From Microcoleus vaginatus WJT46-NPBG5 (GTDB taxonomy: Bacteria; Cyanobacteriota; Cyanobacteriia; Cyanobacteriales; Oscillatoriaceae), in NCBI GenBank assembly GCA_019359355.1, contig JAHHHM010000016.1, positions 100,356-164,355 of the forward strand: 64,000 bases of DNA, given 5' to 3'. A program made the translations under genes and the position numbers. This document shows positions 25,763 to 34,358 of this stretch, in pieces. The number at the start of each line of letters is the position of its first letter. Within the stretch, counting starts at the first letter, position 1. Below the pieces are notes generated by a model, which worked only from the letters and a program-made list of their open reading frames with translations, did no database searches and had not been told where the DNA came from.

Positions 25763-26653
25763 ATGTCAGCACGTAAATTTGCTAGCTTTCTGCCGCCGGC
25801 AGTCAACGATTTAAGAGAATCTACCTCAATTTCTCTCGCTGAGAAAATCCAGCAAATTCCCATTCTTACACCCCTGCATTCCCAACCCATTGCCACTGCC
25901 TGCGTGCATCAAGGAAGTGGGGGAACTCCCCTCGTCTTGCTGCATGGTTTTGATAGTTCCATGCTAGAGTTTTCCCGGCTGCTTCCGCTGCTAGCTACCC
26001 ACAACGAAACTTGGCTTTTTGATTTATTGGGATTTGGTTTTACAGAGCGACCATCTGGGCTTTCCTTTACCCCGTCAAGCCTTAAAACCCATCTTTATTG
26101 TTGTTGGAAAAGCTTAATTGAGCAACCAGTGATTTTAATAGGAGCTTCAATGGGAGGTGCGGCAGCAATTGATTTCGCTCTTACCTACCCACAAGCGGTA
26201 GAAAAGCTAATTTTAATCAATAGCCTCGGTTACTCAAGTTGGTTATCTATCGGAAAATTTTTATTTCCTCCTTTTGACTATCTAGCGGTTGAATTTTGGC
26301 GGCAGCGAAAACTCCAAGCCTTGACACTTGGCAGCCTCAGCGGTTGGGATTCCTATTCTCTTGAGGCTTTAAGATGCGTTTGCTCGCACATGGAAATGCC
26401 TGGTTGGTATGAAGCGTTGAGCGACTTTACCAAAAGTGGAAGTTACGGTGACTTAGAGGATAAAATTCCCCTTCTCAATACCCCAACGCGAATCTTATGG
26501 GGAGAACTTGATAATGACTTAGGAACTGAGGATGCGAGGAAGTTTAAGCAAAATATCAAGAACTCACAGCTCATTTGGCTCTCTAACTGCGGTCACACTC
26601 CCCACTTAGAAAAGCCGGCTCTTACTGCCCAACATATTTTAGAATTTAGGTAA
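25763..26653 (+). CDS. alpha/beta hydrolase fold protein
   Basis: This 296-residue protein shows GTPLVLLHGFDSS (oxyanion region), DLLGFGFTERP, nucleophile elbow GASMGG with Ser129, and ILWGELDNDLGTEDA with the acid. His is in NCGHTPHLEKP. It is a cytoplasmic serine hydrolase of unknown substrate; the N-terminal 45 residues are variable. It follows the SLH gene by 35 bases and is probably co-transcribed. Confidence 0.88.
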   Translation: MSARKFASFLPPAVNDLRESTSISLAEKIQQIPILTPLHSQPIATACVHQGSGGTPLVLLHGFDSSMLEFSRLLPLLATHNETWLFDLLGFGFTERPSGLSFTPSSLKTHLYCCWKSLIEQPVILIGASMGGAAAIDFALTYPQAVEKLILINSLGYSSWLSIGKFLFPPFDYLAVEFWRQRKLQALTLGSLSGWDSYSLEALRCVCSHMEMPGWYEALSDFTKSGSYGDLEDKIPLLNTPTRILWGELDNDLGTEDARKFKQNIKNSQLIWLSNCGHTPHLEKPALTAQHILEFR

Positions 26654-26884
26654 AGCATTTTTTGGAAAACTACTTTATAGCGTAAGAATTAGAGGCAGGC
26701 TTGGTTAACAAGTTTATTGAGATAATGCTTAGAATTATTTACTAGAGAAACCGCCAAAAACCAGGGTTAAAATCTAAGGAGATAACCCTATAATTTATAC
26801 CGCAAAATCCCCCCTTCCAGAGCCGCAAAGCCTTTGTTTATAAGCTAAAATAGAAGTAAGTCACAAACCCATTGTTTTGCGATT

Positions 26885-27241
26885 ATGAAAATCCAATCTT
26901 CCGTGTTAGTTCATCTCGGATTCGGCAAATATGTGCGCTCCGATCAAGTCACAGCGCTGGTGCCGGTTGAGGAAGATCGGGGTCCAGGGCGACGAACTTT
27001 TGTTCATGTAGAAGGGCAAACAAATCCCATTGTCGCTGCGCGTGCTGAAGACACGATTGTGCGCGATTTAGTGCAAGAACCGCGTGAGGTTACTCAAGCG
27101 CGTCAGCAACAAGATATCCTGCAAGATTTGCTAGTAGATTTGAGTAATGTCAACGCAACTGTGCGGCGGATTAGCCGTGACGAGGGAGGGCTGGATCTCG
27201 AACGTTTAGAACGGCGTATTCGCCAAGTTTTAGAGTCATAG
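26885..27241 (+). CDS. RemA-like (DUF370-related) protein
   Basis: The first about 60 residues of this 118-residue protein resemble the RemA/DUF370 fold: VLVHLGFGKYVRSDQVTALVPVE, then GPGRRTFVHV in the position of the GRRTRAV arginine motif. The C-terminal half is a helical extension with many Arg and Gln residues (EVTQARQQQDILQDLL, LERLERRIRQVLE). RemA forms DNA-binding rings that activate matrix genes in Bacillus. If the assignment holds, this is a cyanobacterial variant with an added helical tail. The fold match is by eye only. It has its own strong terminator. Confidence 0.5.
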   Translation: MKIQSSVLVHLGFGKYVRSDQVTALVPVEEDRGPGRRTFVHVEGQTNPIVAARAEDTIVRDLVQEPREVTQARQQQDILQDLLVDLSNVNATVRRISRDEGGLDLERLERRIRQVLES

Positions 27242-27292
27242 TCAATCACAGAGTCTAGTCTTAACTGAGACTAGCTCTGTAGCCTAATAAAC

Positions 27293-27340
27293 AAGGAGCG
27301 TGAAAAGCATGGGGGTTCCTGCATTCGCGCTCCTTTTTCT
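27293..27340 (+). terminator. intrinsic terminator of the RemA-like gene
   Basis: A 12-bp stem AAGGAGCGTGAA/TTCGCGCTCCTT (27293-27304 with 27324-27335, one G-T pair) is followed by a TTTTTCTGTTTTTT tract. Confidence 0.85.
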
Positions 27341-27516
27341 GTTTTTTATTAAAGTTCTTAGATGTTATTTTGAAGTTAAGTAGGGACTCAAAGTGCTAAT
27401 TTACTGGCTTTATTTGTCCGAATTCGATAGAAGCCTGGGTTCAGGGACTGTTAAATAGAATGGGTTATGAGGCGTTGCATTGTTCTTGTTGATGGCTAGC
27501 AAGCGGAATATAGGTC
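27341..27516 (+). other. gene-free stretch ending in an orphan terminator; possible small RNA
   Basis: No reading frame of note occurs between the RemA-like terminator (27335) and a second intrinsic terminator at 27517-27542. An autonomous short transcript would explain that terminator. A weak candidate promoter is TTGAAG at 27370 with GCTAAT at 27395 (19-base spacer). Confidence 0.25.
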
Positions 27517-27542
27517 AAATTGGGTAGAGGTGCCCAATTTTT
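27517..27542 (+). terminator. orphan intrinsic terminator in gene-free DNA
   Basis: Stem AAATTGGG (27517-27524)/CCCAATTT (27533-27540), eight-base loop, followed by TT. The next protein gene on this strand upstream already has its own terminator. The remaining 27543-27827 shows nothing I can assign. Confidence 0.5.
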
Positions 27543-27827
27543 ACCTCGACGCTTTAAAAGAATTGCAAATTCTGGATAAACTCGACCTTTGCTGTTGTAC
27601 GACAAACGAATAATAAGGCGAATGTTAATGGTAAAGCTGAATGAAACGTTTTTGGCAACACTTTAGGGACTGCCTGACCCTCACAAACTCATAATTTATA
27701 TCTCCTACTTCAGCAAGGCCAAAAATTTTTCTCATGTAAGTTTTTTGGCGCTAACCATACCCTAACTCAGCCGGTGGGTGATCAATCTATCGTAAAGATT
27801 TTTTGGAGAAAATCTTGCAAAAAAAAT

Positions 27828-27856
27828 AAGCCGGCATCCTCAACCGGCTTTACTTT
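27828..27856 (-). terminator. terminator of the NAD operon
   Basis: On the minus strand AAGCCGG/CCGGCTT arms (27844-27850 and 27828-27834) are followed by ATTTTTTTT. It is 42 bases past the nadE stop. Confidence 0.85.
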
Positions 27857-27891
27857 TATTTCTAAAAATCTCAATTACCTGATGTAAGTTC

Positions 27892-29664
27892 TTAAGAAGA
27901 AACCGATGCTGGTTTATGCAACTGCGCTGTTAAAGCACTGCGCTTACTGGCAATTGGCATCCGCCAACCCGTACCAAAAGCACGATCTGTCACTTTTAAT
28001 CCTGGAGGTGCTTGCCGGCGCTTAAATTCCGCAATATTTACTAGCTTCACCACTCGCTCAACGACAGCATGATCATGTCCTGCCGCAACAATATCAGCCG
28101 GCGATTCATGCTTGTGGACAAATCGATGCAAAATATCATCCAAAGTATCATAATCTGGTAAAGAATCTTGATCGACTTGACCAGGTTTTAGTTCAGCGCT
28201 GGGTGGCTTCACAATCACATTTTCTGGAATAATTTCTTTAGTTCCACCGTTCCCCTCATCCCCAGCTTTGCGGCTATTATTCAGCCACCGGCAGATAGAA
28301 TACACCCGCGTTTTGGGAACGTCGGCAATTGCAGCCAATCCCCCATTCATATCACCGTAAAGGGTGCAGTAACCAACGGCCATTTCTGATTTGTTGCCGG
28401 TGGAAATCAGTAAATGACCGAATTTGTTAGAAATTGCCATTAATAAGTTTCCGCGAATTCGAGATTGCAAGTTTTCTTCTGCAATACCAAAATCGGTGCC
28501 GGCAAATACATCAGCCAGGGTTTTATCGTAATCTTTCATCAACTCCCCAATAGCCAAAGTGTGAGTTTTAATCCCCAAACTTTCTGCCAATTTCAGCGCA
28601 TCTGTAACAGAATGATCGGAACTGTAAGGAGATGGCATGAGAATACCGAGGACGTTTTCTTTCCCTAAAGCTTCCACGGCAATTGCTGCCACCAAAGACG
28701 AATCAATTCCGCCACTTAACCCAATGACAACCTTAGAAAACCTACATTTACGCGCATAATCTCGCACGCCTAAAACTAATGCTGAAAAAATTTCTTCATC
28801 TTCACTTTCTGGGAGCTGAACAATAGATGCCGGCAGAAGATCACGTTGAGTTTCATCAAATTCTATTTGCACGAAATCCTCTTCAAACGCGCCGGCACGA
28901 CACACCACTTCACCAGCACGGTTAAACGCCACACTGCACCCATCAAAAATTAAGTCGTCATTTCCCCCAACTTGATTCGCATAAATGATAGGCTGCTTGA
29001 AGCGAGTTGTGATATGCCGTAGCATTGACTCTCGCAATTTATGCTTACTCACACTATAAGGCGAGGCCGATAAGTTAATGAATAAATCGACCCCAATTTT
29101 AGCTAAGTCAGCAATTGGATTCGTAGCATAAGTACGCTTTCCCCAAAATTCTTCATCGTTCCACAAATCCTCACAAATTGTGACGCCAATTTTGAGTCCT
29201 GAGTTCTCAGTGCTCAGTCCTGAATCGGGATCGGGGGTAAGAGTAAAGAAATTTGCTTGCTCACCTGGTTCAAAATACCGATACTCATCAAAAACATCAT
29301 AAGTTGGCAATAAGCGCTTGTGAAACATCTGCCGCACCCCGCCTCTTTCTAGCAAGGCAATGCTATTAAATAACGGCTTGCCGCCACTAATACTCACTCG
29401 CGGATTGGGATCGACCGTTCCTACCAACACTGCGATGGATGCCGGCAAATCTTGCGCTAACTGCTGCAAAACGACTGACATCTCCTCCACAAAACTCGGC
29501 GCTAACAGTAAATCTCGTGGTGGATAACCGCATAAAGATAACTCTGGCGTCAACAGTAGACGAACATTATTTTCAGCCGCCTTCCTTGCAGCGAGTAAAA
29601 TCTGCTGAGCGTTGCCGGTTAAATCACCGATTGTGGGATTGAGTTGTGCTATTGCGATTTTCAT
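27892..29664 (-). CDS. nadE: glutamine-dependent NAD+ synthetase
   Basis: Start ATG 29664 (MKIAIAQLNP), 590 residues; a GTG four codons upstream is possible. The N-terminal nitrilase-type glutaminase domain occupies about 1-270. Its Glu (LTPELSLCGYPP), Lys (FHKRLLPTYDVFDE) and Cys (GVTICEDLW) form the catalytic triad. The synthetase domain has the ATP loop VIGLSGGIDSSL, then STGNKSEMAVGY and LYGDMNGGLA. It converts deamido-NAD to NAD+ using glutamine nitrogen and is the last gene of the operon pncB-nadD-nrtR-nadE. Length agrees with the two-domain bacterial enzyme. Confidence 0.96.
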   Translation of the reverse strand: MKIAIAQLNPTIGDLTGNAQQILLAARKAAENNVRLLLTPELSLCGYPPRDLLLAPSFVEEMSVVLQQLAQDLPASIAVLVGTVDPNPRVSISGGKPLFNSIALLERGGVRQMFHKRLLPTYDVFDEYRYFEPGEQANFFTLTPDPDSGLSTENSGLKIGVTICEDLWNDEEFWGKRTYATNPIADLAKIGVDLFINLSASPYSVSKHKLRESMLRHITTRFKQPIIYANQVGGNDDLIFDGCSVAFNRAGEVVCRAGAFEEDFVQIEFDETQRDLLPASIVQLPESEDEEIFSALVLGVRDYARKCRFSKVVIGLSGGIDSSLVAAIAVEALGKENVLGILMPSPYSSDHSVTDALKLAESLGIKTHTLAIGELMKDYDKTLADVFAGTDFGIAEENLQSRIRGNLLMAISNKFGHLLISTGNKSEMAVGYCTLYGDMNGGLAAIADVPKTRVYSICRWLNNSRKAGDEGNGGTKEIIPENVIVKPPSAELKPGQVDQDSLPDYDTLDDILHRFVHKHESPADIVAAGHDHAVVERVVKLVNIAEFKRRQAPPGLKVTDRAFGTGWRMPIASKRSALTAQLHKPASVSS

Positions 29665-29737
29665 GTTGTTGCTCACAAATGTTTTTTAACGCTAAATATT
29701 TATGAATTCCCTCACATTTTAACGACAAAATTCACGT

Positions 29738-30511
29738 TTAAATAAAAACCAAGGGCTTATCTTTTAATCGTGCGAATGCCTCTGCATCAAATCGGTATAA
29801 AGTTGCCGGACGACCGGCACCGCGTGAAACCTTCACTTTCGTATCATATAAAAAACCCAACTTTAGCAGACGCGTGCGAAAATTGGAGTAATCTGAAAAA
29901 TTTTCTCCCAAAACTGTCGTATAAAGTTGATAAAGGTCACTTAAAGTAAACACTTCGGGCAACACTTCAAAAGCAACCGGACTATATTCCAATTTATTTC
30001 GCAGCCGGCGGTAGCCATACTGCAAAATTTGATTGTGATCAAAGGCGAGTTGCGGCACGCGATCAAGCGGATACCAAGCAATGCCGGCAACCCCGTTGGC
30101 AATTAATTCTGCTTCCTCAAACCGCACTAGCGCAAAGTAACTAACCGCAAGGTAGCGCACACCAAAACTATTTGGAGATTCTCTGGGATCGCGTCCTGGC
30201 CCTCCGAAGGTGTATAACTGCTCTAAATACAAATTCTGCACCCGAATTTTCTCAGCCAAAATTCGGTAAGCAGCATCTTCAAGAGATTCTCCTTGACGAA
30301 CAAGCGTTCCCGGCAAACTCCACTGCCCAAAAAACGGTTCGTCTTGCCGCATAACTAACAACACCAGCAGCCGGTTTTGGGCCGTATCAACCGAGAAAAT
30401 AACGTTATCGACCCCAACTTTGAAGTCTGCTAATGAACTGTGTGTTCGCCCTTGTTTTTCCACCGGCACTGCCCTGTTTGTTAGGGGAATGTCACATTCA
30501 AAATGTTTCAA
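29738..30511 (-). CDS. nrtR: Nudix-type NAD regulator, NrtR-like
   Basis: The 257-residue protein has an N-terminal Nudix domain (about 25-165) and a C-terminal winged-helix part (about 170-250, TLSDLYQLYTTVLGE to GRPATLYRF). This is the NrtR layout. The Nudix box is degenerate: the region WSLPGTLVRQGES-LEDAAYRILAEKIRV replaces the usual GG with GT, RE with RI and the final EE with EK, so hydrolysis is unlikely. NrtR proteins use the Nudix domain to sense ADP-ribose and repress NAD genes. Its place between nadD and nadE supports this. The alternative, an active ADP-ribose pyrophosphatase, is disfavoured by the missing glutamates. Confidence 0.75.
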   Translation of the reverse strand: MKHFECDIPLTNRAVPVEKQGRTHSSLADFKVGVDNVIFSVDTAQNRLLVLLVMRQDEPFFGQWSLPGTLVRQGESLEDAAYRILAEKIRVQNLYLEQLYTFGGPGRDPRESPNSFGVRYLAVSYFALVRFEEAELIANGVAGIAWYPLDRVPQLAFDHNQILQYGYRRLRNKLEYSPVAFEVLPEVFTLSDLYQLYTTVLGENFSDYSNFRTRLLKLGFLYDTKVKVSRGAGRPATLYRFDAEAFARLKDKPLVFI

Positions 30512-30536
30512 ATTCCTTACTTTACCTTGAATATTA

Positions 30537-31133
30537 CTAATGTTTTAAATTCGACCTAAGCGCATCTTGGCATACATACAAATGCTCTTGATGGATATAA
30601 GCTTTAACCGGCGGCGTTAGTGCTTCCGTCTCCCCTCTCTCACGATACCCGGTAGAAGAGACAGCCGGCGCAGTTAAATCCGCAATTGCCACTTGTGCGC
30701 CCATCTGTTTCAGCGGTTCTAAATCCCGCTCTTCTAACGTATAAGACGATCGCGGCACCACCAACAATTTAACTTGTTGCAGCAACTCATCAACACAATA
30801 CCAGCGAGGCAATTGACTCACCAAATCCGAACCAATTACCAAAGTAAAATCCGAATTTTGCCATAAACAGCGAGCGCGTTCTACTGTTGTGAGAGTTCTA
30901 GGACTACTAAGTTCTGGATGAACAGCAATGTTATGCCGGCGTGGCGAAATATCCTCAATCAATAACCGCAGCATTCTCTCTCGATGTTCTAGCGGAGTTT
31001 GATGAGACTTAAACGGATTATCAGACGCCCAAACTGCCACCTCATCAAACTGTTGAGACAACCAACTGAGAATCTTTTGGTGGCCAATTGTTGGCGGATC
31101 TGCACTAGTACCAAATAAAGCAATCTTAACCAT
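30537..31133 (-). CDS. nadD: nicotinate-nucleotide adenylyltransferase
   Basis: The 198-residue nucleotidyltransferase has the N-terminal motif ALFGTSADPPTIGH (variant of GxFDPxHxGH, with T in place of the first His) and the second signature SSTGYRERG. W-ASDNPFKSHQTPLEHRERML matches NadD substrate-binding segments. It adenylates nicotinate mononucleotide to deamido-NAD. It starts 160 bases after pncB and ends 25 bases before nrtR. The Ser in GTSAD at the Phe position is slightly unusual but occurs in a cyanobacterial subgroup. Confidence 0.9.
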   Translation of the reverse strand: MVKIALFGTSADPPTIGHQKILSWLSQQFDEVAVWASDNPFKSHQTPLEHRERMLRLLIEDISPRRHNIAVHPELSSPRTLTTVERARCLWQNSDFTLVIGSDLVSQLPRWYCVDELLQQVKLLVVPRSSYTLEERDLEPLKQMGAQVAIADLTAPAVSSTGYRERGETEALTPPVKAYIHQEHLYVCQDALRSNLKH

Positions 31134-31293
31134 TTGAGATTTGATTTAAAACAACAAAGATTTGCTCAGCAGAACTCTCGCTTTATCCCTCCTCTAAATT
31201 ATTAAAACTCCAACAAAACGCGATAAATCATCTGTGTGTATCTGTGGTTTAATATCTTCCAAAATCCTTCCTCCTCAAGCCAAGACAAAACAA

Positions 31294-32712
31294 CTACGAA
31301 TTCTTAGTTTGTTGCGTCAGCATTTCCAACTCAGCAGAAAGCTCCACCGGCACCCCAACCGGCTCATGCAACCGGCGTGCCTCAGACGGCAAACTCGCAA
31401 CAGAAGCAGCCGTGCGCTGCGCGATCGCTTCCAACGGTTCTGCCGGCAGCATCCGTTTACCCTGCTTCATCACCAGTTGCAACAATTCAACTTGAGATCC
31501 CAGTTGTTTTCCAGTTTCCTCCTCCGTCACCAATCCCAAAATATCTCCTTGAACTTGCCCCCCTTCCACCCGGCGAAAAATCTGCTTGCGCCCAGGATAA
31601 GTCCCCTTATCTGGAGATTTTTTCATCACCGGCACCCCATCAATTTCCACCAATTTGTAAACCCCATTCACCGGCGTTCCCGTCACCAGCCGCGTTCCCA
31701 ACCCATAACCGTCAATCGTCGCGCCGGCAGCTTGCAACCGCCCAATTTCCCACTCATCCAAATCCCCACTTGCAAAAATCGGAACCCCAGGCAAAATCGC
31801 CCGAACCTCCTGAGATAGCTTAACTAAATCCCCAGAATCCAACCGCACCCCGCGCAACTCCATTTCTCCCGATTGCAGCCGATGCGCTAATTCTTGAGCC
31901 GCAGCAATCGTATCGTAAGTATCGATTAATAGCGGCGCACCGGGAAAATAGTGGTGAAACGCTGTAAATGCCTGCCCCTCACTGCCAGAAGTTGCCGATA
32001 GCGCCATCACCAACGCGTGTGCCATCGTGCCGGTGGGTTTGCGCCCCAATTTCAGCGCCGCCAAAACATTAGAGGTGGCATCCAAACCTGCCGCCAGCGC
32101 CGCCCGTGCCGCCCACAGAGACGCCTGGGGGCCAAAAGCCCGCCGCGTCCCAAATTCCATTAACGTCGCTTGAGGGCCGGCAACATCGCGCAAACGAGCT
32201 GCCCGCGTTGCGATCAAGGTTTGGTAATTTAAGGTGTTTAGCAGATACGTTTCTACCAGCTGCGCTTGCCAAAGCGGCGCTTCCACCCGTAAAAGCGGTT
32301 CATGGGGGAAAATAGCCGTTCCCTCTTGCACCGCCCAAACATCGCCAGTGAAACGTCCCTCCTCCAGCAAAGACCAAAATCGATCAGGGGCGTCGGTAAA
32401 AATTCCCGTTGCCTGTAGTGCCGCAATTTGCTCTGGTGTGAAGCGAAATTGCTCCAAATAGTCCAACGCCTGCGCCAGTCCCATCGCAATTAAATAGCCA
32501 TAGCCGGCCGGCAATCTGCGGGCAAACAGCTCAAAACTAGCTTGCCGCTGATCTAAACCTTCGCCGGTGTAGCAAGCCGCCATCGTCAGCTGGTATAGGT
32601 CAGTCAGAAGGCTGTAATCCTCAGGATAGATTGTCAGTTCTGGGTTCTCTCTCTTCACCTGTTGCTGAAGATTCTGCGCGTGCAAACTGTTCAAGTCAGT
32701 CACAATACTCAT
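31294..32712 (-). CDS. pncB: nicotinate phosphoribosyltransferase
   Basis: The 472-residue enzyme makes nicotinate mononucleotide from nicotinate and PRPP. It shows DLYQLTMAACYTGEG near the start and FELFARRLPAGYGYLIAMGL. MEFGTRRAFG and GTMAHALVMALSATSGSEGQAF contain the conserved His. LRGVRLDSGDL belongs to the phosphate-binding face. It is the first gene of the NAD operon; the upstream 378-base gap holds an inverted repeat TATAGT/ACTATA at 32748-32772. Confidence 0.96.
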   Translation of the reverse strand: MSIVTDLNSLHAQNLQQQVKRENPELTIYPEDYSLLTDLYQLTMAACYTGEGLDQRQASFELFARRLPAGYGYLIAMGLAQALDYLEQFRFTPEQIAALQATGIFTDAPDRFWSLLEEGRFTGDVWAVQEGTAIFPHEPLLRVEAPLWQAQLVETYLLNTLNYQTLIATRAARLRDVAGPQATLMEFGTRRAFGPQASLWAARAALAAGLDATSNVLAALKLGRKPTGTMAHALVMALSATSGSEGQAFTAFHHYFPGAPLLIDTYDTIAAAQELAHRLQSGEMELRGVRLDSGDLVKLSQEVRAILPGVPIFASGDLDEWEIGRLQAAGATIDGYGLGTRLVTGTPVNGVYKLVEIDGVPVMKKSPDKGTYPGRKQIFRRVEGGQVQGDILGLVTEEETGKQLGSQVELLQLVMKQGKRMLPAEPLEAIAQRTAASVASLPSEARRLHEPVGVPVELSAELEMLTQQTKNS

Positions 32713-32747
32713 CTAACCAGCTCCCTCAGGAGGTCTGTCGTTTAAAT

Positions 32748-32772
32748 TATAGTACAAATCACCAAAACTATA
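32748..32772. promoter_or_regulatory. candidate operator upstream of the NAD operon
   Basis: TATAGT (32748-32753) and ACTATA (32767-32772) form an inverted repeat with 13-base spacing, about 36 bases before the pncB ATG. The half sites are about two helical turns apart, as expected for a dimeric regulator such as NrtR. I do not know the motif this NrtR clade uses, so this is only a location guess. The rest of the 32713-33090 gap shows no gene. Confidence 0.25.
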
Positions 32773-33090
32773 TCAGGAATATTTTATAAACACTCAGATT
32801 TTTTCAGTAAATTCAGACTTTTTGGGGATTTCTCGCCCTTTATATGACAATTTCCCTCAATAATTTTGGTAAAACCTATTAAAAATCTGATCAGTCAGAA
32901 CGATTTGCGCCCACCGGCAGCTTAACTTTCTCGATACTGAAATGCTCACCTTGCTTAGCAAATCGGTGGGTTGATTATAACCGGCATCTAACAGAGCCAA
33001 CTGCTCACCCGGATCATTTCCCCTAATGCCGGCAAATTCTCAAACTTTTGCGAACAACTACTCAATAATTGTCAATTTTCCCATCAAGAA

Positions 33091-33441
33091 TTAACGAGAA
33101 AGTTTTTCAGCCTTGCAATAAATTTTCTGGGGCGCTTGATTAAAATACTTAAACAAAGCCGGACATAACCATCCGTCTAAATTTTGTGCCGGCCACCGAT
33201 ACCAATTGCCTCCATACTCATCTCTTAACCAAGTCATTTCTACCTGATAGCCCGGAAAAGGAGTTTGAGAAAACAACAGCTTAAACCCTTGATTTGCATC
33301 AGGAATCTCTTGAACCAGGGCGTTAATCATCTCAGGAATCCCGCTCACAAAAGGCTCGCGGACAAGCCCTACTCGCTCATCATCAAATACCCAAGTTCCG
33401 TGATATAGATAGGGAAAAATTACCAGGATTGCATTAGACAT
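33091..33441 (-). CDS. DUF6717-like small protein
   Basis: This 116-residue soluble protein with many aromatic residues (FPYLYHGTWVFDDERVGLVREPF, MTWLRDEYGGNWYRWP, GWLCPALFKYF) looks like the DUF6717 family. No activity is known to me. It is monocistronic and divergent from egtC. Confidence 0.6.
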   Translation of the reverse strand: MSNAILVIFPYLYHGTWVFDDERVGLVREPFVSGIPEMINALVQEIPDANQGFKLLFSQTPFPGYQVEMTWLRDEYGGNWYRWPAQNLDGWLCPALFKYFNQAPQKIYCKAEKLSR

Positions 33442-33566
33442 TACCCTTACCCCTCAGGCCGGCACCGGCATTTACCTTGATATTGCTTCTACAGTGGCAC
33501 AGTCAAGGATTGCGCTTCTACAATATTAAGTATTGTTAAACACTTCGGAGCGCTCGCGGTTTACTC

Positions 33567-34358
33567 ATGTGTCGTATCCTTGGCTATTTTGGCCCGCCCA
33601 TTCTTCTAGACTATGTCCTGAGCAAACCCGAACACTCACTGATTGTTCAAAGCTACCAACCCCGCGAAATGACCTCTGGAGTCGTTAGTGCAGACGGCTT
33701 TGGCGTCGGTTGGCATCACGCGCAACGGGACACTGATGCTTTTGTGTACAAAAACATAGTGCCAATTTGGGGTGATCTTAACCTCGAAAACCTTAGTCGC
33801 TATATCGAGTCAGGATGTATTCTTGCCAACGTTCGTAGTGCAACAACAGGGCAATCGGTAGATTTGAGCAATTGCCAGCCCTTTCGTAATCAGCGAATCT
33901 TATTCACCCACAACGGTTTCATTAAAAACTTTCGCAAGACGCTTTACCGGCCAATTCGAGATCGCCTCAATGATACCGCTTACCAAGCGATTGAGGGCAC
34001 TACCGATTCAGAGCATATTTTCGCCTTGTTCAATCACGAATTAAGTGCCAATCCCGATCTTTCCTTAAAAGATGCCTTGCAAACGACATTGAGCACTGTG
34101 TCTGATTTAGCAACATCCCATGAAACGGATGCCTCACTCAATATTATCGTCAGCGACAAACACCAAATGGTTGCCAGCCGGTTTTCTACAAAATCACCGG
34201 CACCTTCCCTTTACTGGTTGCGGGACGATCCAACTTTCCCTGATGCTGTAATTATTGCCTCTGAACCCATGTTTGAGGGCGGCAACTGGAACCGATTTCC
34301 AGAAAATAGCATTCTGACTGTGGGAGAGAACCTTGATATCAACATCGATCAACTGTAG
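33567..34358 (+). CDS. egtC: ergothioneine biosynthesis glutamine amidotransferase EgtC
   Basis: The 263-residue class II (Ntn) amidotransferase has its nucleophilic Cys at position 2 (MCRILGYFG), exposed after Met removal. It also has GVVSADGFGVGWHHAQ, NVRSATTGQSVDLSNCQPF, and the FTHNGFIKNF and TTDSEHIFALF blocks. EgtC removes the gamma-glutamyl group from gamma-glutamyl-hercynyl-cysteine sulfoxide. Its presence implies that the neighbouring EgtB uses gamma-glutamylcysteine rather than cysteine. It overlaps egtB by 26 bases. Confidence 0.9.
   Translation: MCRILGYFGPPILLDYVLSKPEHSLIVQSYQPREMTSGVVSADGFGVGWHHAQRDTDAFVYKNIVPIWGDLNLENLSRYIESGCILANVRSATTGQSVDLSNCQPFRNQRILFTHNGFIKNFRKTLYRPIRDRLNDTAYQAIEGTTDSEHIFALFNHELSANPDLSLKDALQTTLSTVSDLATSHETDASLNIIVSDKHQMVASRFSTKSPAPSLYWLRDDPTFPDAVIIASEPMFEGGNWNRFPENSILTVGENLDINIDQL

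Noticed and set aside
31234..31823. Two overlapping plus-strand frames rich in Pro, Arg and His
   Set aside because: Shadow of the highly biased pncB coding strand.
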